From Sphingobacterium sp. UBA1575 (GTDB taxonomy: Bacteria > Bacteroidota > Bacteroidia > Sphingobacteriales > Sphingobacteriaceae), in contig DCOH01000027.1 of NCBI GenBank assembly GCA_002322865.1, forward strand, positions 11,874-35,760: 23,887 nt of DNA, given 5' to 3'. This document shows, piece by piece, positions 7,170 to 14,457 of the stretch (position 1 is the stretch's first letter; each line of letters opens with the position of its first letter). The notes below the pieces were generated by a model. That model was not told the DNA's origin and did no database searches. It saw only the letters and a list, made by a program, of their open reading frames with translations. The translations under genes were made by a program, and so were the position numbers.

Positions 7170-9572
7170 ATGAAATCAGTTTCATTTTTTCTGCTCTCGC
7201 TTTTCGTGCCGATCTTCCTTCAGGCACAATCCGTAAAGAACAGCCTAAGAGCTCCAGCATATCCCTTGATCACCTTAGATCCTAATATGAGTGCTTGGTC
7301 TTATTCCGACGAACTCTATGGATCCAGTCCGAGACATTGGTCTGATAAAAAATTACCTTTATTGGGTGTTCTTAAAGTAGATAATGAATACTATCGATTC
7401 CTCGGTACCGAAGAAATGGAACTCCTCAGCATGCTCCCCAATGGGGAAGATAAACCTTGGGAGGCCAAATACCTGACCAAGGATCCTGTCGGCGACTGGA
7501 CAGCGATCTCCTACGATGACCAATCTTGGCAGCAAGGAAAAGGAGCTTTTGGTACCTTCGAAAATGAACCCCATAGCAAAACAAATTGGACGAACGCTAA
7601 AATCTGGGTAAGAAGGACCTTCGATCTGAAAGAAGATCTATCCAACAGTTCCATCCTCTTGGAATTTTCCCATGACGATGATGCCGAAATATTCATCAAC
7701 GGCATACAAGTGGTCAAAACTGGTGGTACTGGTAAGAACAAAAGAGTGAAGTTGAACGATGCGGTGTTGAAAACATTAAAGCCGGGCAAAAATGTAATTG
7801 CCGCCTATTGTTTTAATGGTGGAGCGAATGGGTTTCTCGATGTGGGTTTATTAAAAGAACGTACCGATCAAGCTTTGTTCCCAAAGACGGCCAAACAGAT
7901 CAGTGCAGATGTACAACCTATGCAGACCCATTATGTATTTCAATGTGGAGATGTGGAATTAAAAATAACCTTCACCGCTCCACTTTTCTTGGATGACTTA
8001 GTCCTATTGAGCCGACCTGTCAATTACCTAAGTTATGAAATCAGTTCATCTAAGCCGAGAATGGTAGAACTCTACCTGGAAGCATCACCAAATTGGGCCT
8101 TGCATTTACCCACCCAAGCATCCAGCTCCAGCACTTTTCAGAAAAATGGAATTACCTACCTGAAAACAGGATCTGTTGCGCAGAAGATTTTGGAACGAAA
8201 AGGCGATCATGTCCGAAACGATTGGGGCTATTTTTACATGGCAAGTGATGCGAAGAACATACAAGCAAAAGTGGAATCTGGCGAAGTTCAAAAACTTGCT
8301 TTCCGAACCAATATCCAAGTAAAAGGCAAGGCGAAAGGCAAATTCGCCATTGGCTACGACGATGTGTTTGCCATCCAATATTTTGGGGAAAACCTTAGAC
8401 CTTATTGGAATAAGGATGGCAAGAGCAGTATCGAACAGCAGTTTGAGCTGGCCTTTAAGGATTATGATCTATTAATGAAAAAAGTGGCCGATTTTGATCG
8501 GAATTTTATGCTGCAATACCAACGTTATGGTAAGTCCTATGCGGAGCTTTGTGCGCTCGCATATCGACAATCCATTGCTGCCCACAAGCTTGTACAGGCA
8601 CCCAATGGGGATCTGCTCTGGTTATCCAAGGAAAATGACAGTAACGGTTCCATCGGTACGGTGGATATTACCTATCCTTCGGCGCCGCTATACCTTTATT
8701 ACAATCCGGAATTGGCGAAAGCGATGATGAACTTTATTTTTTATTATTCCGAATCCGGCAAATGGAAAAAGCCTTTCCCTGCACATGATATCGGCACCTA
8801 TCCGGTGGCGAATGGGCAGACCTATGGAGGAGATATGCCAGTCGAAGAGGGCGGTAATATGTTGATCCTGACCTATGCCATCGCCAAAGTAGAAGGGAAT
8901 GCCGATTATGCGGCAAAACATTGGTCGGTATTGAAAACCTGGGCAGATTATCTGGTGGAAAAGGGATTGGATCCCGAAAATCAATTGTGCACTGATGATT
9001 TTGCAGGTCATTTCGCCCATAATGCAAATCTTTCCATAAAAGCCATTATGGGTATAGCATCCTTTGGGTATCTCGCAGAGATGCAGGGGAAAAAAGATTT
9101 GGCCAATACCTATTTGTCTAAAGCCAAAGAGATGGCGAAAGAATGGGAAAAAATGGCGAATGATGGCGATCATTATCGTTTGACTTTTGATAAACCTGGT
9201 ACCTGGAGCCAAAAGTACAACATGGTCTGGGATAATCTTTTTGATATGCAGATTTTTGATCCCAAGATACGGGAGAAGGAAATCCAATATTATTTGACCA
9301 AACAGAACAGATATGGGCTTCCGTTGGATTCCCGAGAAACCTATACCAAGACCGATTGGATCCTATGGACAGCCAGTATGGCGGAGGATCAGGCAACCTT
9401 TGAACGATTTGTGAACCCTGTTCATCAATTCATGAACGAAACGGTCAACAGGGTTCCGATGTCCGATTGGGTATTCACCGACAAACCCGAAAGAAGGGGC
9501 TTTAAGGCCCGATCTGTTGTCGGTGCTTATTTCATCAAAATGCTGGAAGAAAAAATAAAATCTAAAAACTAG
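7170..9572 (+). CDS. Secreted DUF4964/DUF5127/DUF4965/DUF1793 protein (glutaminase A-like) with inserted beta-sandwich
   Basis: An 800-aa exported protein (signal peptide residues 1-20, ending Q-A-Q). The N-terminal stretch L-R-A-P-A-Y-P-L-I-T-L-D-P is DUF4964-like. Residues ~95-228 look like an inserted galactose-binding beta-sandwich as found in beta-galactosidases (W-x-x-x-x-Y-D-D-x-S-W, W-V-R-R-T-F-D-L, E-I-F-I-N-G). A DUF5127-like region spans ~245-440. The DUF4965 region (~455-630) has I-G-T-V-D-I-T-Y-P-S-A-P, Y-Y-S-E-S-G, H-D-I-G-T-Y-P, T-Y-G-G-D-M-P-V-E-E-G-G-N-M and C-T-D-D-F-A-G-H, and DUF1793 (~640-795) has P-G-T-W-S-Q-K-Y-N and R-E-T-Y-T-K-T-D-W. The family is named after fungal glutaminase A, but the (alpha/alpha)-type helical pattern and the GH76/GH92 neighbours make a glycosidase role in mannan turnover an open alternative (inference). 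Its stop overlaps the GH92 stop by 11 bases. Confidence 0.88.
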   Translation: MKSVSFFLLSLFVPIFLQAQSVKNSLRAPAYPLITLDPNMSAWSYSDELYGSSPRHWSDKKLPLLGVLKVDNEYYRFLGTEEMELLSMLPNGEDKPWEAKYLTKDPVGDWTAISYDDQSWQQGKGAFGTFENEPHSKTNWTNAKIWVRRTFDLKEDLSNSSILLEFSHDDDAEIFINGIQVVKTGGTGKNKRVKLNDAVLKTLKPGKNVIAAYCFNGGANGFLDVGLLKERTDQALFPKTAKQISADVQPMQTHYVFQCGDVELKITFTAPLFLDDLVLLSRPVNYLSYEISSSKPRMVELYLEASPNWALHLPTQASSSSTFQKNGITYLKTGSVAQKILERKGDHVRNDWGYFYMASDAKNIQAKVESGEVQKLAFRTNIQVKGKAKGKFAIGYDDVFAIQYFGENLRPYWNKDGKSSIEQQFELAFKDYDLLMKKVADFDRNFMLQYQRYGKSYAELCALAYRQSIAAHKLVQAPNGDLLWLSKENDSNGSIGTVDITYPSAPLYLYYNPELAKAMMNFIFYYSESGKWKKPFPAHDIGTYPVANGQTYGGDMPVEEGGNMLILTYAIAKVEGNADYAAKHWSVLKTWADYLVEKGLDPENQLCTDDFAGHFAHNANLSIKAIMGIASFGYLAEMQGKKDLANTYLSKAKEMAKEWEKMANDGDHYRLTFDKPGTWSQKYNMVWDNLFDMQIFDPKIREKEIQYYLTKQNRYGLPLDSRETYTKTDWILWTASMAEDQATFERFVNPVHQFMNETVNRVPMSDWVFTDKPERRGFKARSVVGAYFIKMLEEKIKSKN

Positions 9573-11826
9573 GCTGGGAAACGCCCCAGCTTTTATTGGC
9601 TTTATCACCCATCAGTAATTCCAGGGTTCCACCCTTGGCAATATCTACATGGGTGATTTCCGTACTGTTCCAAGGCTTCCCATTTAATTTTGCCGATTGG
9701 ATATACTTGTTTTTATCCGAGGCATTTTTTGCTATTACCGTAAAGGTCTTGCCATTCTCCATGCTTATGGTTGCTTTGTCGAAAAACGGCGAACCTATGC
9801 TGTAAACGGCAGATCCTGGAGTTACAGGATAGAATCCTAATTGGGAAAACACCACGAAAGAGGATAGACCGCCGCCATCCTCATCACCCGGTACGCCCAT
9901 AAGATCATTCCTGAACCATTGTTTGATCAAGGTTTTAATTCTTTTTTGGGTCATCCAGGCCGCCTCCGCATAATTATAGAGATAGGGAATATGCAAGGAA
10001 GGTTCATTGGCCATGGAAAACTGACCTACATTTCCGGTATGATCCGGTAATTGTTGGTAGAAATCAAATTTGGATTTTCCCAGTCCCTGATTGAACATCT
10101 GGTCCAGTTCTTTTACGAACTGTTGCTTTCCACCCATCAGCTGGATCAGATCCGGAATATTGTGCTGTACATCCCAACGGTAAATCCAGGCATTGTTCTC
10201 CCCATAGGTTTCACGTGCGCCCTGACCTCCAGAAAACACATAATCAAATGGTTCCAGGAATTTCCCCTCCGCATCTTTGGGATGGAAGAACTTGGTCTTT
10301 TCATTGAACAGGTTTCTATAGTTAAAGGAAAGTTGAAGGAACTTTTCATAATCTGCTGTTTTCCCCAATTCCTTTGCCAGTTGGGCCAAGCACCAAAGGT
10401 CATAGGAAGTTCCTAAGGTAACCGCAACGGGTTGTCGTTTTTCAAAACCATGGACTTCCGGGTAAATTTCCTTATCTCCGGGTCTTAAGGCCGGGATATA
10501 TCCTTTTTCGTAAAAGAACCTATCCATTCCACCGGCCGGTTTTCCGGACCATGGAGCCAAGGTCTTCTCCGTAATAGCCCCCTTTGCAGCTTGGTAAGCA
10601 CGTTCGACCTCAAAGCTCCGGATACCTTTCTTATAGGCGTCCAAAATGGCTGCAACACCATGGTTGGAATTCATCCTACGGCTATCTCCATTGATCTCTG
10701 GAAAAGTAGGGAACCAAAAGTTGGGCATCTGCTCCGACATGCGGACAAAGGATTGCAGGATATGACTTTCCTTGGTCGGTTCGATCAGGACGTTTAGGGG
10801 ATGGTGCGCACGATAGGAATCCCAGATCCAATCATCCGTATAGAATGGTATGCCACTATCCTGATGTACCTGACCGTCAAAACCACTAAAATAACGCCCA
10901 TCCTCGGAGATGTTTACCGGTCTTTCAAAAGTTCTATAGAGCGAAGTGTAAAATATATGCCTGTCATTCTCCGTTCCGCCTTCCACCTTTAATTTACCCA
11001 ATGCCTTGTTCCAGGTGTTTTTACCGTAATCTTTAACCTTTTCTAAATCATAGGTTTTGATTTCCCTTCTGAGGTTTGCCTTTGCCTGCTCAGCATCAAT
11101 GAACGATATCCCATAACGGATATTAATTTTACGCTGCGTTTTGGGGAATTGTAGGATGATGGCAGCTTGATCGCCATTGGCTGCAGTGCCCTCCAAAAGT
11201 TTACCATCCTTTAACAGACCTACTTTTTCAGGTTTTACATCGGCTTCAGCATAGAGATAGACTTTGGTTCGGTTCCCAATATCCTGACTGCCGGAAACCC
11301 CATCTTCATCCCATTTCATTTCGCCACGTCGGGAATTGAATATGAACTGAGGGTCATCAGTTCCTTCAAACTCAAGTTGATATATTGCAGATTGATGGGA
11401 GACCGCATAATCTACCTGGATCTGTTCTTCATCCAAGTAAACGGAATAGGAATAAGGATTGATCTGCTCCTGATCGTAGCTATAGGAGATGATCGGTTTT
11501 AATTCCTTCTGTTTATTGGCAATAGGACTTAAGTTAAAGGCCGAACTCCCACGATGGGATGTTACGATGAGCGGTAAACCTCTTATCCTATCCGCAGTAT
11601 AGTCTCCACGTTCAGGATAAACCCTTAACAGGCTGTTCGGCAAATGAACGGTAGGATAGGTAGGTACCAAAAGATGGGAAATATTCCCCATATAAGGGTT
11701 TACATAATCGACCGCTGAGGAGGGGGATTGTGCGTGAAGAGCGGTAGTTCCAAATGCACTGAAATATAATAATAAAAAGGTTTTTACCAATCCCTGTTGG
11801 AATTTATTAAATCTGGTTTTAGGCAT
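9562..11826 (-). CDS. Secreted GH92 alpha-mannosidase
   Basis: A ~754-aa exported protein. The ATG at 11826 is preferred over an upstream in-frame TTG (11856) because it leaves a normal signal peptide ending A-L-H-A-Q. GH92 features are V-D-Y-V-N-P-Y-M-G near the mature N-terminus, W-D-S-Y-R-A-H-H-P-L, A-N-E-P-S-L-H-I-P-Y-L-Y-N-Y (E608, the family's catalytic acid position), P-G-D-E-D-G-G (D648/D650, the base and Ca-associated region) and G-F-Y-P-V-T-P-G-S with I-G-S-P-F-F-D-K. GH92 enzymes are calcium-dependent inverting exo-alpha-mannosidases, most often alpha-1,2 or alpha-1,3. The N-terminal segment after Y-M-G (N-I-S-H-L-L-V-P-T-Y-P-T-V-H-L-P-N-S) departs from the usual G-G-H-G-x-x-x-P-G, suggesting a distinct subgroup, so linkage specificity is uncertain. 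It is convergent with the DUF4965 gene, with tails overlapping. Confidence 0.92.
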   Translation of the reverse strand: MPKTRFNKFQQGLVKTFLLLYFSAFGTTALHAQSPSSAVDYVNPYMGNISHLLVPTYPTVHLPNSLLRVYPERGDYTADRIRGLPLIVTSHRGSSAFNLSPIANKQKELKPIISYSYDQEQINPYSYSVYLDEEQIQVDYAVSHQSAIYQLEFEGTDDPQFIFNSRRGEMKWDEDGVSGSQDIGNRTKVYLYAEADVKPEKVGLLKDGKLLEGTAANGDQAAIILQFPKTQRKINIRYGISFIDAEQAKANLRREIKTYDLEKVKDYGKNTWNKALGKLKVEGGTENDRHIFYTSLYRTFERPVNISEDGRYFSGFDGQVHQDSGIPFYTDDWIWDSYRAHHPLNVLIEPTKESHILQSFVRMSEQMPNFWFPTFPEINGDSRRMNSNHGVAAILDAYKKGIRSFEVERAYQAAKGAITEKTLAPWSGKPAGGMDRFFYEKGYIPALRPGDKEIYPEVHGFEKRQPVAVTLGTSYDLWCLAQLAKELGKTADYEKFLQLSFNYRNLFNEKTKFFHPKDAEGKFLEPFDYVFSGGQGARETYGENNAWIYRWDVQHNIPDLIQLMGGKQQFVKELDQMFNQGLGKSKFDFYQQLPDHTGNVGQFSMANEPSLHIPYLYNYAEAAWMTQKRIKTLIKQWFRNDLMGVPGDEDGGGLSSFVVFSQLGFYPVTPGSAVYSIGSPFFDKATISMENGKTFTVIAKNASDKNKYIQSAKLNGKPWNSTEITHVDIAKGGTLELLMGDKANKSWGVSQPSF

Positions 11827-11870
11827 ATGCTCAAGATTAGGTTCTGTGCTCAGCAAATGAAGCTTAAAAC

Positions 11871-11878
11871 CAAATTTA
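11871..11878 (-). promoter_or_regulatory. Candidate -7 element of the GH92 promoter
   Basis: On the minus strand TAAATTTG matches TAnnTTTG exactly. It would give a start near 11866 and a leader of about 40 bases to the ATG at 11826, leaving the TTG at 11856 almost at the 5' end. No good -33 element was found, so GH92 could instead be read through from the GNAT gene. Confidence 0.33.
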
Positions 11879-11889
11879 ATAAAAAATTA

Positions 11890-12453
11890 TCAACCTTTTG
11901 AACGTTGCATATGGTCCAGGCTTTTTCCCAATAATGTTTTCTTTCCCATCACTTTAAAGCCTAAACGTTCGTATAGCTTTTTGGCTTTAGGGTTATCATC
12001 ATCCACTAATAAACCCAGGGTGAGGTTTTGTTTTTCTACATATTCCTGGATTAAAAAGTCAAGGACCTTGCTGCCGATCCCTTTTCCCTGCTGTTTCGGA
12101 TTGACTCCAATGCAATCAATATAATATTCGCCCGGTTGGGTTTCATCCTCTGGTTGGAAAGGTCGGTTAAATTGCCGCTCAACCAATTCTTTGACGGGTT
12201 TTCTCAAGCGATCCAGATCGGCGCCATTGTACACTAATGCGGTTGCCACAATTTCGCCATCCGATTCGATGACCCAGTTATGATGATAGGAATATTGGTT
12301 TCCTTCCTGTTCTACCAATGTTTTTAAGAAGTGATTCGCTTGCTGCTCGTCCCTTTGGCCGATAAATAGGTAGGCAATTTCCTCCATAGCGAGCATGAGG
12401 TAATTAGCAATGGCAGCTGAATCGGTTTTTTCTCCCTGCCGAATAGTTATCAT
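11890..12453 (-). CDS. GNAT family N-acetyltransferase
   Basis: A 187-aa cytoplasmic protein with the GCN5-related acetyltransferase core. Acetyl-CoA-binding motif A is seen in Y-Y-I-D-C-I-G-V-N-P-K-Q-Q-G-K-G-I-G-S-K-V-L, and motif B in D-N-P-K-A-K-K-L-Y-E-R-L-G-F-K. The acceptor cannot be predicted. It begins six bases after the stop of the XRE-type gene on the same strand, so the two are likely cotranscribed. GH92 follows 63 bases downstream in the same direction but is probably functionally unrelated. Confidence 0.9.
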   Translation of the reverse strand: MITIRQGEKTDSAAIANYLMLAMEEIAYLFIGQRDEQQANHFLKTLVEQEGNQYSYHHNWVIESDGEIVATALVYNGADLDRLRKPVKELVERQFNRPFQPEDETQPGEYYIDCIGVNPKQQGKGIGSKVLDFLIQEYVEKQNLTLGLLVDDDNPKAKKLYERLGFKVMGKKTLLGKSLDHMQRSKG

Positions 12454-12459
12454 GTGTAC

Positions 12460-12873
12460 TTATTTTTTCTTCTTTGTTTTTTTCTTTTTCTCCAATTGCT
12501 CAATACGCGCAGACAAGGCGCTAATGGTTACTTCCTGAGATTGAATAGTAGCATGCTGCGCAGAGATTACTTTTTCAAGTGCATCGATCAAGACGGTATT
12601 CTGTTCCTGTAGATCTATTTTTGAAGGTAGGGTGATCGCCATTTCATTAGACTCTTCCGGGCGTAGCATATCTCCAGACCCATTCAAAAGCCATTCCGGA
12701 CTGATGTCGGGATAAGTGGATAAAATTGTAGCCACTGCATCGGATCCCAATGCCGAGTTTTTCTGAACGCCCTTGAAATTAGCGTACGATAATCCTATAC
12801 CCTTAAAAAATTCCACTTTTTGAATCCCTTTGGATTCTGCGATGAGTAAAACGCGCTCTTTAATGTTCGTCAT
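12460..12873 (-). CDS. XRE/phage-repressor-like DNA-binding protein with coiled coil and poly-lysine tail
   Basis: A 137-aa protein. Residues 1-70 resemble the N-terminal helix-turn-helix of Bacteroidota phage-type repressors (N-I-K-E-R-V-L-L-I-A-E-S-K-G, A-L-G-S-D-A-V-A-T-I-L, and the hallmark I-S-P-E-W-L-L-N-G-S-G-D-M). There is no S24 peptidase domain. Instead residues ~85-128 form a heptad-like coiled coil (L-I-D-A-L-E-K-V-I-S-A-Q-H-A-T-I-Q-S-Q-E) followed by a lysine run (10 of the last 11 residues are K or T). Small XRE plus coiled-coil proteins of this shape are frequent in Bacteroidota without known targets. No other prophage gene is near. It probably heads a two-gene unit with the acetyltransferase. 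Confidence 0.78.
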   Translation of the reverse strand: MTNIKERVLLIAESKGIQKVEFFKGIGLSYANFKGVQKNSALGSDAVATILSTYPDISPEWLLNGSGDMLRPEESNEMAITLPSKIDLQEQNTVLIDALEKVISAQHATIQSQEVTISALSARIEQLEKKKKTKKKK

Positions 12874-12977
12874 TTAAATCGTGTTAATAACCTAGGATAA
12901 TGTTTGCCTAATTTATTAAAAATTGTAAGACATCCAAGACTTTTCATGTTAATAAATTGGTAAATAATATCCATGTA

Positions 12978-13009
12978 TTTGATGAAGAAGAATAAGATTT
13001 CTACCTTTA
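12978..13009 (+). promoter_or_regulatory. Candidate promoter of the tryptophanase gene
   Basis: TTTG (12978-12981) and TACCTTTA (13002-13009) are 20 bases apart, close to the Bacteroidota consensus TTTG-N19/20-TAnnTTTG with one mismatch in the -7 box. The expected start is about 20 bases before the ATG at 13036, so there is no room for a TnaC-type regulatory leader peptide. Confidence 0.5.
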
Positions 13010-13035
13010 GGAAATTGTAACCAATATAAAAATTT

Positions 13036-14412
13036 ATGGAATTACCTTGGGCAGAGCCCTACAAAGTGAAGATGGTAGAGGAGATTTTTCAATCTACCCG
13101 TGAGCAGCGCGAGAAGTGGATCGAAGAGGAAGGCAATAATCTGTTCAACTTGGCAAGTCATTATGTTTTTATCGATCTATTGACCGACAGTGGCACTGGT
13201 GCCATGTCCGACCGTCAATGGGCAGAGATCATGATGGGCGATGAAAGTTATGCCGGTTCCCAATCCTACCTGAAATTGAGGGAAGTTATCCGTAATACCT
13301 TAGGCTTTCCGTATTTTCTACCTACCCACCAAGGCCGTGCGGCAGAGAATGTACTCTTCAGTATTTTGGTCAAAGAAAATAATGTTGTTCCGGGGAATTC
13401 CCATTTTGATACCACCAAAGGGCATATAGAATTTCGTAAGGCACATGCGATCGATTGTACCATTGATGAAGCTTTTGATATCAACGATCTGCATCCCTTC
13501 AAAGGAAATATTGATCTGGATAAATTGGAGGAGGTCTATAAATCGCATCCGAAAGAGCAGATTCCGTTCTGTATGATCACGGTGACCTGTAATTCTTCCG
13601 GGGGACAGCCTGTATCGATGGAGAACATCAAAGCGGTGAAGAAACTTTCCGATCAATACGGCATCCCTGTATTTATAGATGCCGCCCGTTTTGCGGAAAA
13701 TGCCTATTTCATCAAGGTTCGCGAAGGAGCTTATGCGGATAAATCCATCAAGGAAATTGTGAAGGAGATGTTTTCCTATGCAGATGGATTTACGATGTCG
13801 GCGAAAAAGGATGGCTTGGTGAACATTGGAGGATTATTGGGCTTAAGGGATGAAAAGCTTTACCGTGCCTGTGGAAATATGGGGATTATCTACGAAGGGT
13901 TTATCACCTATGGTGGATTGGCGGGAAGAGATTTAGCCGCACTGGCACAGGGTTTATTGGAATCTACGGAACTACCTTATCTGAAGGCACGAATAGACCA
14001 AGTGGAATATTTGGGGAATAAATTGATCGAATATGGGATTCCTATCCAAAAGCCGATCGGTGGACATGCGGTATTTGTGGATGCCCTGAATTTTCTGCAT
14101 CGTGTTCCGAGGGAGGAATATCCGGCGCAGACCTTGGCTATTGAACTGTATAAAGAATCCGGTGTGCGGGGTGTGGAGATCGGAACCTTATTAGCGGATC
14201 GGGATCCGGAAACCAGACAGGATCGTTTTCCAAAATTGGAATTACTGCGTTTGGCCATTCCGAGGAGAACCTATTCCTATAAACATCTGGATTATGTGGC
14301 TGCAGCGCTTAAGAATATTTTCGATAGACGAGAAGAGATCCAGTCGGGACTTGAAATCGTTTGGGAATCGGAGATATTGAGACATTTTACCATTTTATTG
14401 AAAAAAAAATAG
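13036..14412 (+). CDS. tnaA: Tryptophanase (tryptophan indole-lyase)
   Basis: A 458-aa PLP-dependent beta-eliminating lyase that splits L-tryptophan to indole, pyruvate and ammonia. P-T-H-Q-G-R-A-A-E (96-104), Y72 in D-E-S-Y-A-G-S and the PLP lysine K258 in S-A-K-K-D are shared by tryptophanase and tyrosine phenol-lyase. The discriminating positions favour tryptophanase: D125 in F-D-T-T-K-G-H (Thr in tyrosine phenol-lyase), I382 in G-V-E-I-G-T where tyrosine phenol-lyase has the phenol-binding Arg of M-E-R-G, and H450 in L-R-H-F-T (Phe in tyrosine phenol-lyase). The overall length and the middle part (V-N-I-G-G, Y-G-G-L-A-G-R-D) are closer to tyrosine phenol-lyase. No Trp permease or tnaC leader is adjacent; the gene stands alone with its own promoter-like site. 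Confidence 0.9.
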   Translation: MELPWAEPYKVKMVEEIFQSTREQREKWIEEEGNNLFNLASHYVFIDLLTDSGTGAMSDRQWAEIMMGDESYAGSQSYLKLREVIRNTLGFPYFLPTHQGRAAENVLFSILVKENNVVPGNSHFDTTKGHIEFRKAHAIDCTIDEAFDINDLHPFKGNIDLDKLEEVYKSHPKEQIPFCMITVTCNSSGGQPVSMENIKAVKKLSDQYGIPVFIDAARFAENAYFIKVREGAYADKSIKEIVKEMFSYADGFTMSAKKDGLVNIGGLLGLRDEKLYRACGNMGIIYEGFITYGGLAGRDLAALAQGLLESTELPYLKARIDQVEYLGNKLIEYGIPIQKPIGGHAVFVDALNFLHRVPREEYPAQTLAIELYKESGVRGVEIGTLLADRDPETRQDRFPKLELLRLAIPRRTYSYKHLDYVAAALKNIFDRREEIQSGLEIVWESEILRHFTILLKKK

Positions 14413-14457
14413 GAGGGTTTTTCCCCACCTACATATTACACTTTCGACTTTCTAGCC

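Noticed and set aside
8688..9287. A 199-codon open frame antisense to the DUF4965 gene
   Set aside because: It lies wholly inside strongly recognisable DUF4965/DUF1793 coding sequence, and its translation shows no known motif. It is a shadow of biased codon use.
11827..11856. TTG start extending the GH92 protein by ten residues
   Set aside because: The ATG at 11826 gives a regular signal peptide, and the TTG would lie almost at the predicted transcript start.
12973..13020. A 15-codon ATG frame just upstream of tnaA as a TnaC-like leader
   Set aside because: It has no tryptophan codon and no essential TnaC-like residues, and it overlaps the candidate promoter, so it would not be within the transcript.
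13036..14412. Annotation as tyrosine phenol-lyase
   Set aside because: The phenol-binding Arg is replaced (V-E-I-G rather than M-E-R-G), and Asp and His occupy the positions diagnostic of tryptophanase.
14411..14430. AGGAGGG-TTTTT-CCCCACCT after tnaA as a terminator
   Set aside because: The stem is interrupted and has no downstream T-run; could be chance. It leaves read-through into the TlpA gene possible.
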